Shown here one piece after another: positions 46,316 through 55,198 of a stretch of DNA of 64,000 nt. The notes beneath the pieces are model-generated. The model saw only the letters and a program-made list of their open reading frames with translations, had not been told where the DNA came from and ran no database searches. The position numbers and the translations under genes were made by a program. Source of the DNA: JTS-RE37 sp041743975 (lineage in GTDB: Bacteria; Bacteroidota; Bacteroidia; Flavobacteriales; Flavobacteriaceae); the NCBI GenBank assembly GCA_041743975.1, contig JBGTLT010000176.1, forward strand, positions 1 to 64,000, read 5' to 3'. Position 1 is the stretch's first letter. Each line of letters starts with the position of its first letter.

Positions 46316-48832
46316 CTATCGACGCGTTAATTTTGCCGTCATCCTCCGGATCCTGTCCGCTAGTTTTTCACTCGATAATGTTTCACGCAACCTGTCGGTG
46401 ATGATTGGGAAGGAGAAGGGAGTGGGATTTTTACAGTCCTTCCACACGATTTCCTGCCCGGCTATCCTTTCCAGCGCAAGGCGTAACCGGCCTTCTTCGA
46501 GCTGATGTTCAAAGGTTTCCCTGAAAGCCTGTCGGAACAAAAGATTATCGGGTTCATATTCCCGGAAAACATCGAAGAGTAGTTGGGAGCCGCTCTGCAA
46601 ATGTTTCATTTTAATATTTTTCGCCGGATACCCTGTAAAGACCATTCCACTGATGACGGCAATATCCCTGAATTTCCGGCGGGCCATTTCCGTTGCATTC
46701 AGGCTTTTTTGGAGGTCATCAAAAAGGTACTCCACTGTGAACAGCTCATTGTCCAGTACCTGTTGCATGTCCAATTCCTTATCGGATAACAGTTCAAACC
46801 CGTAATCATTGAATGCGAGTGAAAAGGTAATCGGTGCCAGGAGGCTTATCCGGTAACTCAAGAGACTCCCCATTGCTTCATGGACAAACCGTCCTTCAAA
46901 AGGGTAAAAGATATGGTGGTACCCGTCCTGGGTCTTAAAGGTCTCGATCAAAAACTGCCCGGGGTCCGGCACGATGCTTTCTTGTCTTTGCCTGTCAAAA
47001 AGGGGGGCTAAGGCTATGATCTCCGCCGAAGGTGCGGGCTTCCGTGGATTGTCCCCGGATGAGGTTGCTGCAGAATAGAGCTCCTGCCGCAGGAGTTCAG
47101 ACATCCGGGCGGAGAGCGTTAGCCGCCCACCCATCCAGCTTGGGACCTTCCTCGTTTTTTTTGTTGAATTCCGCACGTGGACCTGCATTTCCTTCATCCT
47201 GATAAATTCGAGGTTCCTGCCGGCAAAGGTAAAGACATCACCGGGGCTTAGTTTGGATATAAAGGATTCCTCAATGGTGCCTATATATCCCCCTTTTTGA
47301 TATCGAACCGTGAGGTTGGCATCCCCCACAATGGTGCCTATCTGGAACCTGTGGCGCATGGCGATCCCCTTGTTTGTTACCCTGAACCTTCCATCTGCTT
47401 CTACTACAACCTTTTTATATTCATCATAGGTCTGGAGGCTTTGACTTCCAAGTACAATAAAATTGAGGAGCCAATGCCATTCATCAAGGGTCATCGCCTG
47501 GTAACAGAACGTGCCCTGTACTTCCCGCCAGATATCATCCGGAAAGAAGCCGTCTGAAACCGCAAGGGTAATCAGGTATTGAACCAGGACATCAAAACTA
47601 TTGAGGTACGGGATGCGGTCTTCCACAGCTTGTTGTTTCACGGCCTGCTTTAAGGCGGAGGCTTCCACCAGTTCAATGGCATGGGTAGGCAGGAAATAGA
47701 TCACACTCTCCTTACCCGGCCTGTGCCCGCTGCGGCCGGCACGTTGCAGGAACCGTGCTACCCCTTTGGGACCGCCGATTTGTACAACGGTTTCCACAGG
47801 GGCAAAATCCACTCCCAAATCCAGGCTCGAGGTACACACCACCGCCCTGAGGCTTTCGTTCCGGATTGCTTGTTCCACCCAGATCCTGGTTTCCTTGTGG
47901 ATACTCCCATGGTGCATTGCAATTTCCCCGGCATATTCAGGATGAGTGTCCAGGAGCTTCCGGAACCAGATCTCACATTGGCTGCGGGTGTTGGTGAAGA
48001 GGAGGGTTGTTTTGCTCTTATTGATAATGGGGATGACCTCTTCCAAGAGGCGCAGCCCTAAATGGCCCGTCCAGGGAAAGGTTTCCATTTCTTTTGGAAT
48101 GATACTTATTACGGTTATCTTTTTCCTGAGGTTGGCCTTGATCAGTGTAGAATTTTGCAAGGCGGCGGTTTGCGGGCCCATTAAGACTTCCCGTGCTTCT
48201 TCCAGGTTGCCGATCGTAGCGGAGATCCCCCAGATCCTCATTTCCGGCGCAATTGCCTTCAGGCGGGAGAGTGCGAGTTCTACCTGTACTCCCCGTTTGG
48301 TCCCCAGTAGTTCGTGCCATTCATCAACTACTATAGCGGTGCAGTCCTTAAATATTTGATCATACCCTTTAGTTGCCAGCAAAAGGTGGAGGCTTTCCGG
48401 GGTGGTTATCAGGAGGTCCGGCATGGTTTTTCGTTGCGTGGCCCTTTCCCTGGAGGATGTATCACCTGTTCGGATACCGACGGTTAGTCCTGTTTCCAAA
48501 TCCAGGGTAATACGCTCTGCGGATTGCCTTATTTCCTGAGAAAGTGCGCGCAAAGGTGTGATCCAAATTGCTTTGATACCTTTGGGATGCCGGGTTTTAT
48601 ATTCCCGGTTATTCCGGATATAATTCAGGACTATGGGGAACCATAGGGCATATGTTTTACCACTGCCGGTAGGGGCATTCAACAACCCGTGTTTTCCCTG
48701 GAGGAAGGCAGTCCATGTATCTTTCTGAAAGGGAAAAGGGGTCCATTTTTGCTGTTTGAACCAGGATATGGCGATCTCAAATAGCTGCTTTTGGGTCATT
48801 CGTTGACCCGAAAGTGGATCAGGATGTTGCAT
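46316..48832 (-). CDS. Ligase-associated DNA damage response DEXH-box helicase (Lhr-like)
   Basis: About 838 residues from the ATG at 48832, which overlaps the ligase end by 14 nt; ATG 48799 is an alternative. Superfamily 2 helicase motifs are in order: FPFQKDTW, Walker A NAPTGSGKTYALWFP, motif II VVDEWHELLG (DEWH), SATIGN, TSSLDLGVDF and QRAGRSGHRPG. The C-terminal part is the Lhr-type winged-helix and beta-barrel region. It unwinds DNA during repair together with the neighbouring ligase and nucleases. Full length and intact. Confidence 0.93.
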   Translation of the reverse strand: MQHPDPLSGQRMTQKQLFEIAISWFKQQKWTPFPFQKDTWTAFLQGKHGLLNAPTGSGKTYALWFPIVLNYIRNNREYKTRHPKGIKAIWITPLRALSQEIRQSAERITLDLETGLTVGIRTGDTSSRERATQRKTMPDLLITTPESLHLLLATKGYDQIFKDCTAIVVDEWHELLGTKRGVQVELALSRLKAIAPEMRIWGISATIGNLEEAREVLMGPQTAALQNSTLIKANLRKKITVISIIPKEMETFPWTGHLGLRLLEEVIPIINKSKTTLLFTNTRSQCEIWFRKLLDTHPEYAGEIAMHHGSIHKETRIWVEQAIRNESLRAVVCTSSLDLGVDFAPVETVVQIGGPKGVARFLQRAGRSGHRPGKESVIYFLPTHAIELVEASALKQAVKQQAVEDRIPYLNSFDVLVQYLITLAVSDGFFPDDIWREVQGTFCYQAMTLDEWHWLLNFIVLGSQSLQTYDEYKKVVVEADGRFRVTNKGIAMRHRFQIGTIVGDANLTVRYQKGGYIGTIEESFISKLSPGDVFTFAGRNLEFIRMKEMQVHVRNSTKKTRKVPSWMGGRLTLSARMSELLRQELYSAATSSGDNPRKPAPSAEIIALAPLFDRQRQESIVPDPGQFLIETFKTQDGYHHIFYPFEGRFVHEAMGSLLSYRISLLAPITFSLAFNDYGFELLSDKELDMQQVLDNELFTVEYLFDDLQKSLNATEMARRKFRDIAVISGMVFTGYPAKNIKMKHLQSGSQLLFDVFREYEPDNLLFRQAFRETFEHQLEEGRLRLALERIAGQEIVWKDCKNPTPFSFPIITDRLRETLSSEKLADRIRRMTAKLTRR

Positions 48833-50507
48833 GCTTCTTGTCTTGAGTGGCTTTCCCTGTATTTTCAGAACCAACTGTAGCAGGAACCGGAATAAGAGCC
48901 TTCAGGTCTTCCAGCGTATTGGCGTCCTCAATCTTTTTATCCTTCCTCCAGCGGAGGATACGGGGAAACCGGGTGGCAATACCACTTTTGTGCCTTTTGG
49001 AGAAGGCGATCCCTTCAAAGGCGATCTCGAATACATGGTAGGGGGTTACGCTCCGTACCGGCCCGAAACGCTCCATGGTATTTCTTTTGATCCAGGCATC
49101 AACCTGCCGAAATTCCGCATCCGTAAGGCCCGAATAGGCTTTGGCAAAGGTCACCAACTCCCGGGTTCCGTCTTCCGCGGTATCCCACAGCGCAAAAGTA
49201 TAATCCGTAAAGAGGTTGCTGCGCCTGCCATGGCCGCGCATGGCATAGGTCAGGACGGCGTCAATGGTGAGGGGGGCCACCTTCCACTTCCACCAATCAC
49301 CTTTTTTACGGCCAACCAGATATGGGGAGCCTTTGCGTTTGAACATCAGTCCTTCGCTCATGAATACTCTGGAAAGGCCCCTTTCATCAGCCACGGCTTC
49401 CCAGGTAGCAAATTCCATGGCAGCGGATAATTGAAGCGGAATGAAATGCAGGTCTTCGGGATTGGTGGTTGCTGTAATGTTACGGATGAGGGTTACCAGG
49501 AATTTTCTTCGGGCCACATAGGGCAGGTGGCGGATATCCTGGCCTTCCCATTCCAGTAGGTCATACGCGATAAGCCGAACCGGTGCTTTCTTTAACAAGG
49601 CTTTGGAAACCGTTTTACGGCCAATGCGCGACTGCAGGTCGTTAAAGGTGCCTAATTTCCCGTGGGGAAAGGGCACTATCTCCCCGTCGATAACGGTACC
49701 ATTGGGGATGCTTCCGATAAAAGCCTGGAATTCGGGATACTTATCCGTGACCAGTTCTTCCCCCCGGCTCCAGATAAAATGGAGGTCATTCCGGACAATC
49801 GCCTGGGATCGGATTCCGTCCCATTTATGTTCAAAAGCCCATTCAGAGATATCGCCCAGGTACTCAGGATTGTTTTCAAGGGCATAGGCAAGATAAAAGG
49901 GATACGGTTTGGACAGGGAATCGCTTTCCCGGGTTTCCATCACCAATTCCTGAAAACCAATAGTCGCCGGATCCCAGTTTCCCATAAGTTTGTGCGCCAG
50001 GATATCTTCATCAATGCCGGTAGCTTTCCCAAGTGAGCGTGTCATCAGTTTTTGGCTGATACCAATGCGGAATCCTCCTGTGATCAATTTCGTAAACACA
50101 AAGCGCTCATAATAGTTCAGGTCTTTCCAATTTTCAAAAAGGTATTTTTTTTTGTCTTCCTCTGTTTTGGATTTCAGGCTGATCATTTCTTCCATAAAAC
50201 GGCGGAGGCTTTTTTCAGTGCTTTTATTGGAAGCTGGAATGACCAGCGCGATGGTTTCGGCAAGATCCCCCACAATATGGTAGCTTTCTTCGAACAACCA
50301 TAAGGGAATTGCTGCCAGTTCAGCTGACCAGGCCCTCAGGAGTGTGGTATTCACAGGCCTGGGAGGGCGACGATGCGACAAGATGGCAATGGCCCATACC
50401 TTATCACGGTCATCGACTTTTGTGAAGTAATCGGCGAGCGCCTGCACCTTGTTATTGGTTTTATTGGTACTGTCAAGTTGTTTTATAAGCTCAGAAAAAT
50501 GTTTCAT
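48819..50507 (-). CDS. ATP-dependent DNA ligase of the ligase-associated damage response
   Basis: A 562-residue ATP-dependent ligase. The adenylated lysine is K228 in EHKWDGIRSQ (motif I, K-x-D-G). Other nucleotidyltransferase motifs include GTVIDGEIVPF and GLMFKRKGSPY, then a C-terminal OB fold (KWKVAPLTIDAVLTYAMRGH). The N-terminal 200 residues form the DNA-binding domain. It is the bacterial ATP-dependent type that occurs in addition to the NAD ligase LigA. Follows the exonuclease gene after about 20 nt and overlaps the helicase start. Confidence 0.93.
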   Translation of the reverse strand: MKHFSELIKQLDSTNKTNNKVQALADYFTKVDDRDKVWAIAILSHRRPPRPVNTTLLRAWSAELAAIPLWLFEESYHIVGDLAETIALVIPASNKSTEKSLRRFMEEMISLKSKTEEDKKKYLFENWKDLNYYERFVFTKLITGGFRIGISQKLMTRSLGKATGIDEDILAHKLMGNWDPATIGFQELVMETRESDSLSKPYPFYLAYALENNPEYLGDISEWAFEHKWDGIRSQAIVRNDLHFIWSRGEELVTDKYPEFQAFIGSIPNGTVIDGEIVPFPHGKLGTFNDLQSRIGRKTVSKALLKKAPVRLIAYDLLEWEGQDIRHLPYVARRKFLVTLIRNITATTNPEDLHFIPLQLSAAMEFATWEAVADERGLSRVFMSEGLMFKRKGSPYLVGRKKGDWWKWKVAPLTIDAVLTYAMRGHGRRSNLFTDYTFALWDTAEDGTRELVTFAKAYSGLTDAEFRQVDAWIKRNTMERFGPVRSVTPYHVFEIAFEGIAFSKRHKSGIATRFPRILRWRKDKKIEDANTLEDLKALIPVPATVGSENTGKATQDKKHATS

Positions 50508-50528
50508 AAAAATTGCATTTGTACCCTG

Positions 50529-51593
50529 TTATACAGAAGGGCTTCCATTATCCTGCAGCGTACTGTTTTCAAGCTCCCTGTCCTCCCCGGATGGGGTTAA
50601 TTCCTCGGATTCCCCTTCGTACTGTGTTTGCTCTGTCCTGGCGTCATATCCCTGTTCCCTTAAATACCGCGAAAATATTTCAGCATAGCCATGGGTGCAG
50701 ATGATCTTTTCAGCCCCTGTTTCCCGGATGCTCCATAAAAGCCCCTGCCAGTCACAATGGTCACTTAGCACAAAGCCTTTGTCAACAGCCCTTCTCCTGC
50801 GGGCACCCCTGAAGGCCATCCATCCGCTGGCAGTGGCCGTAACGTAGGGGACCATTTTCCTGATCCAGGAACTGCCATGGGCACTTGGCGGGGCCAGGAC
50901 CAGATGCCCCAAAAGATCCTGTTTCCGGGTTTCAGGGGTAATGCGTTGGGTAGGGGGGAACCGGACGAAAGGCCGTAAAACCTGCGTCATATTCTCCACT
51001 GCCCCGTGTGTATAGATTTTACCAATAGTCGGATCTAGATGTTTCAGCAACCGCTGTGCCTTGCCCAGGGTATACCCAAACAGTACGGATGTTTTGCCCT
51101 CGGCCTGGTTTTCGGTCCACCAGGTATTGATATCCCTGAAAACTTCTTTCTGGGGCATCCATTTAAAGGCAGGCAGACCAAATGTGCATTCCGTAATGAA
51201 AGTATGGCACCGTACCACTTCATACGGGGTGGCAACCCCGTCATCCTCTGTTTTATAATCCCCGGAAAATACCCAAACCTCTCCTTTGTATGCCACCCTC
51301 ACCTGGGAGGAACCAATAATATGGCCTGCCGGGTGCAGGCTGAATGTAACCCCGTTAATCCTGAAGGTTTCACCCCAATCTTTCCCAGTTATGTCAATGG
51401 CCCCCAGGCGATGGGATAGTATGGGTACATTCCGATGATGGGTAATGTAATGTTTGTTGCCCCAACGGCTGTGGTCTGAGTGCCCATGGGAAATAATAGC
51501 CCTGTCTACAGGACGCCATGGGTCGAGGTACACATCCGCGATTTGGCAGTATATTCCATTTTCGGTAAATTCAAGAAGGGGTTTGACCATCAT
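50529..51593 (-). CDS. Ligase-associated DNA damage response exonuclease (MBL fold)
   Basis: A 354-residue protein from the ATG at 51593 (a second ATG at 51590); the longer frame adds a segment without domain content. It is a metallo-beta-lactamase/beta-CASP-type nuclease, related to SNM1 and CPSF73. The metal motif HGHSDH lies in AIISHGHSDHSRWG, later His and Asp ligands are in LHPAGHIIGSSQV and FSGDYKTEDDG, and VLSDHCDWQGLL is near the end. It is the first gene of the four-gene set. Confidence 0.92.
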   Translation of the reverse strand: MMVKPLLEFTENGIYCQIADVYLDPWRPVDRAIISHGHSDHSRWGNKHYITHHRNVPILSHRLGAIDITGKDWGETFRINGVTFSLHPAGHIIGSSQVRVAYKGEVWVFSGDYKTEDDGVATPYEVVRCHTFITECTFGLPAFKWMPQKEVFRDINTWWTENQAEGKTSVLFGYTLGKAQRLLKHLDPTIGKIYTHGAVENMTQVLRPFVRFPPTQRITPETRKQDLLGHLVLAPPSAHGSSWIRKMVPYVTATASGWMAFRGARRRRAVDKGFVLSDHCDWQGLLWSIRETGAEKIICTHGYAEIFSRYLREQGYDARTEQTQYEGESEELTPSGEDRELENSTLQDNGSPSV

Positions 51594-51797
51594 GATGTTA
51601 ATATACGATTTTCCCCCCTGCCCGGTTGCCAATGGGTTTCCCCAAGCATGGGCAGGTATGGTCCAATTCAAATTCCACATACCGGTTATTGCCATCGTTC
51701 TGAAGGAAAGCGGGAAGGGAAAGCCTAAAATAATCAGGGGATTGTAAAACTGGGAGCTCTAAAAAAATTATCTTTACCGAAATTAAATTACAAGATT

Positions 51798-52220
51798 ATG
51801 TCATTTATTGATTTGTATGGGAATAATGAACACCATCATAATTTGGCACATTTTGCGGCCATGGCCACTCTGGCGGCTTCCGATGGTATAATTCACCCTG
51901 CAGAGCGTAAATTATTGGATCAGTTCGCATACAAACTCGATATCACAACCGATGAGTACAAGGAGGTGATGAAAAAGGAGAATAAATACCCTATTAATCC
52001 TCCGCTGAGTTCTGAAAAGCGGTTGGAACGCTTATATGACCTCTTCCGGATTATTTTTGTGGACCATGACATAGACGAAGGAGAGATGCAGCTGATCCAG
52101 AAATATGCGATCGGACTGGGATTTTCCCCGGCAGCGGCCAGCAAGGTGATACAACGTTCCCTGGTCATATTCAGGGGACAGCTTGATTTTGATGATTATA
52201 TGTACCTCATCAGGCATTGA
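51798..52220 (+). CDS. TerB-like (DjlA N-terminal type) protein
   Basis: A 140-residue helical protein of the TerB fold. The conserved start of the family is seen in HFAAMATLAASDGIIHPAER with the acidic D-G-x-x-x-x-x-E pattern, repeated later in IIFVDHDIDEGEMQLIQKYA. TerB domains bind metal or proteins and are associated with stress at the membrane. No tellurite genes are nearby, so a resistance role should not be assumed. Divergent from the exonuclease gene. Confidence 0.8.
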   Translation: MSFIDLYGNNEHHHNLAHFAAMATLAASDGIIHPAERKLLDQFAYKLDITTDEYKEVMKKENKYPINPPLSSEKRLERLYDLFRIIFVDHDIDEGEMQLIQKYAIGLGFSPAAASKVIQRSLVIFRGQLDFDDYMYLIRH

Positions 52221-52261
52221 GAAAACCCGATGTCTGTTACTACGGGTAAATCAGCCTTAGC

Positions 52262-53269
52262 TCAGGCATATTTGGCCATAAATTCCTCTGCCTTTTCAAC
52301 CATTTTCCGGCTTCCGCAAAAGAAGGGTACCCGTTGGTGCAGTTCTGTGGGTTGCACATCGAGGATACGGTTAAAGCCGTCACTTGCTTTCCCATTGGCC
52401 TGCTCTGCAATGAATGCCATGGGGTTGCATTCATACAACAACCGTAACTTCCCGTTGGAAGCCAGGCTGCTTTTGGGATAGAGGTAGATACCCCCTTTGA
52501 TCATGTTGCGGTGAAAATCTGAAACAAGGGAGCCAATATAACGGGAAGTATAGGGCCTGTCTTCCTCTTCCATCTGGCAATATTTGATATAGTCCTTAAC
52601 ACCCTGCGGGAATTGGATATAGTTTCCCTCATTTATCGAGTATATCCGGCCGGTTTCCGGAAACTGCATGTCGGGGTGCGACAAATAAAAGGTGCCTATG
52701 GCCGGGTTTAAGGTAAATCCATTTACGCCATGACCGGTAGTGTATACCAACATGGTTGAGGTTCCATAGATAATATAACCGGCCGCTACCTGCTCATTGC
52801 CTTTTTGCAGAAAATCGTCCAGGGTAACCGGCGTTCCAACCGGGGTGATCCTCCTGTAAATTGAAAAAATGGTCCCCATAGAAACATTGACATCAATGTT
52901 GGAAGATCCGTCCAGGGGATCTATCAGTACCACATATTTATTTTGATGCAATTCATCATTGCTGTTGATGCTGATAAAGTCTTCTTCTTCCTCCGATGCA
53001 ATACCACAGACTATTTCCCTGTTTTGCAGGGCCTTTATGAATTTTTCATTCGCCAGTACATCAAGTTTCTGTTGGTTTTCACCCTGTATATTGGTCTCCC
53101 CGGCAGCTCCCAGGATGTCGATCAGCCCTGCTTTGTTAACTTCATGATTGACGACCTTAGCTGCCAGCCGGATGGCATTGATGAGTTTGGAAAGTTCCCC
53201 TGATGAGTATTGAAATTTGGATTGGTTCTCAATTATAAACTCTCCAAGTGTCTTATTTTTTTTGTCCAT
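52262..53269 (-). CDS. fbp: Class I fructose-1,6-bisphosphatase
   Basis: A 335-residue protein from the ATG at 53269. It hydrolyses fructose-1,6-bisphosphate in gluconeogenesis. The metal-binding signature VVLIDPLDGSSNIDVNVSMG is intact, preceded by CGIASEEEEDF with the catalytic Glu residues and followed by the substrate-binding KGGIYLYPKSS and the LLYECNPMAFIAEQ segments. Length is normal. Monocistronic, convergent with the TerB-like gene and divergent from the GNAT gene. Confidence 0.95.
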   Translation of the reverse strand: MDKKNKTLGEFIIENQSKFQYSSGELSKLINAIRLAAKVVNHEVNKAGLIDILGAAGETNIQGENQQKLDVLANEKFIKALQNREIVCGIASEEEEDFISINSNDELHQNKYVVLIDPLDGSSNIDVNVSMGTIFSIYRRITPVGTPVTLDDFLQKGNEQVAAGYIIYGTSTMLVYTTGHGVNGFTLNPAIGTFYLSHPDMQFPETGRIYSINEGNYIQFPQGVKDYIKYCQMEEEDRPYTSRYIGSLVSDFHRNMIKGGIYLYPKSSLASNGKLRLLYECNPMAFIAEQANGKASDGFNRILDVQPTELHQRVPFFCGSRKMVEKAEEFMAKYA

Positions 53270-53383
53270 TACAAGGGCCCGGATAATTTTAGGCACAAAT
53301 ATCGGGTATTTTGTGAATCTGCAACGATTTCGCCATAGGGAAGAAATTTAAATTTATAACTTTGTGTTTTATTTGTAACAATC

Positions 53384-53863
53384 ATGGAGTTCCACATCAG
53401 GGCTGCTCGAAGCGGGGATATGATTCAGGTTTTAGGGCTTATCAGGGAGTTGGCCCTATTTGAAAAGGAAGACAAGGCGGTGGAAGTAAATACAGACGAC
53501 CTGATCCGTCACGGATTTGGGAGTGAAAAATTATTCCATTGTTTTGTGGCGGAGAGCAGGGACAGCATAATGGGCATGGCGTTGGTTTACCCCCGGTACT
53601 CAACCTGGAAGGGGCCTGTCATCCATTTGGAAGACCTGATCGTATCGGAATCAATGCGGGGCAGTGGTTTGGGAACGGCACTATTGGATGAAGTGGTGAA
53701 ATATGGACATCAACTGGGTGTAAAACGGATCAGCTGGGAGGTTCTGGATTGGAATGAAACCGCCATCCGGTTTTATGAGAAGAAAGGGGCCCGGGTTATG
53801 CGCGATTGGGATGTGGTACAGTTAGATGAAGAAGGAATACAAAACTATATTCAAAATCTATGA
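53384..53863 (+). CDS. GNAT family N-acetyltransferase
   Basis: A 159-residue protein with the GNAT fold. The acetyl-CoA loop is in HLEDLIVSESMRGSGLGTAL (R-G-S-G-L-G), and the C-terminal motif B region is WNETAIRFYEKKGARVMRDW. This matches the spermidine/diamine acetyltransferase-like group (SAT-like), though the acceptor cannot be fixed. The stop overlaps the start of the aspartate kinase gene by 4 nt (ATGA), so translation is coupled. A -7-like TAACTTTG lies at 53357-53364. Confidence 0.87.
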   Translation: MEFHIRAARSGDMIQVLGLIRELALFEKEDKAVEVNTDDLIRHGFGSEKLFHCFVAESRDSIMGMALVYPRYSTWKGPVIHLEDLIVSESMRGSGLGTALLDEVVKYGHQLGVKRISWEVLDWNETAIRFYEKKGARVMRDWDVVQLDEEGIQNYIQNL

Positions 53864-55110
53864 GAATCTTCAAATTTGGAGGGGCATCGGTCAAGGATGC
53901 AGATGGCGTTCGCAATTTGGTTAAGGTACTTCATGCCACGGGGTATGAGGATACGTTCCTGGTGGTATCGGCAATGGGGAAGACCACCAATGCCATGGAG
54001 AAGATTGTGGATACTTATTTCAACGACAGAAAGGATGTGCAGCCTGTTCTGGAGGATATCAAATCATATCATCTCGAAATCCTCAAAACCCTTATACCGG
54101 ATGACGGGCATCGCGTTTATAAACAGTTTGCAACCCTGTTTGATGAAATTCAGGGTTTTTTGACGTGGAACAAATCGCCTGCCTATAATTTTGTCTATGA
54201 TCAGGTTGTAGGGTATGGGGAATTGTTTTCAACCACTATCGTAAGTGCATATCTGGAAGAAGTTGGGATACCCAACACCTGGCTTGATGTCCGGAACTTG
54301 ATCAAAACAGACACTAATTACCGGGATGCTGAGGTTCAATGGGAGCCAACCCAGCTTCTGGTATCGCGCCTTGCAAAAAAAGGCACCTTATACATTACCC
54401 AGGGTTTTTTGGGTAGTGATAACAATAATTTCACCACAACCCTGGGCCGGGAGGGGTCAGATTATACTGCCGCCATCCTGGCGTATTGCCTGGACGCATC
54501 TTCTGTAACCATATGGAAGGATGTACCTGGGGTTTTAAATGCGGACCCCCGGTATTTTGAAAAGCCCCAATTATTGAACAGGATCTCCTACCGGGAGGCC
54601 ATTGAACTGGCTTTTTATGGTGCTTCGGTAATACACCCCAAGACCTTGCAGCCCTTGCAACGTAAGGAAATAGCCCTTCATGTTAAGTCCTTTATCAATC
54701 CGGGGGATCCGGGCACCACAGTGGGCAAAGGAATTGGGATAGATCCCGAAGTCCCTTGTTTTATAGTAAAAAAGGACCAGGTTCTGATGAAACTCTCTTC
54801 CCTTGACTTTTCCTTTATTGTGGAGGATAGCATCGGTGACCTTTTCAAATTGCTGCATGACCATAAGATGAAAGTAGACCTGATCCAGAATTCCGCGATC
54901 AGTTTTTCGGTGTGTATTGATAACAGGTTCGGGGGTTTGGAAGTACTTTTAAACCGGCTTAAAGGGAAGTTTAAGGTAGATTGTTATGAAGGGGTTTCAC
55001 TGTATACAATCCGGCACTTTAATACGGCGGCCATTAATTCCCTCCAGAATGGTAAAGAGGTTTTACTGGAACAGCGCGGCAGGGAAACGGTACAATTGGT
55101 GGTCAGGTAG
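53860..55110 (+). CDS. Aspartate kinase
   Basis: A 416-residue monofunctional aspartokinase, catalysing the first step to lysine, threonine and methionine. The kinase start KFGGASV is at residues 5-11, followed by YGELFSTTI, TLGREGSDYTAA and WKDVPGVLNADPR. The last 120 residues (LMKLSSLDFSFIVEDSIGDL) are an ACT-like regulatory part. It starts inside the stop of the GNAT gene, so the two are an operon. No other lysine or threonine pathway gene is adjacent. Confidence 0.9.
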   Translation: MRIFKFGGASVKDADGVRNLVKVLHATGYEDTFLVVSAMGKTTNAMEKIVDTYFNDRKDVQPVLEDIKSYHLEILKTLIPDDGHRVYKQFATLFDEIQGFLTWNKSPAYNFVYDQVVGYGELFSTTIVSAYLEEVGIPNTWLDVRNLIKTDTNYRDAEVQWEPTQLLVSRLAKKGTLYITQGFLGSDNNNFTTTLGREGSDYTAAILAYCLDASSVTIWKDVPGVLNADPRYFEKPQLLNRISYREAIELAFYGASVIHPKTLQPLQRKEIALHVKSFINPGDPGTTVGKGIGIDPEVPCFIVKKDQVLMKLSSLDFSFIVEDSIGDLFKLLHDHKMKVDLIQNSAISFSVCIDNRFGGLEVLLNRLKGKFKVDCYEGVSLYTIRHFNTAAINSLQNGKEVLLEQRGRETVQLVVR

Positions 55111-55198
55111 TTAGGGATTCCGGGGAATTGGCTTTGTTAAAATGGCTTTCCCCAATATTGATTTTCCTATATTTACCCATGCAATATTGGAATCGATT

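Noticed and set aside
51798..52220. Tellurite resistance function for the TerB-like gene
   Set aside because: No other ter genes are present; TerB domains occur in many unrelated proteins.
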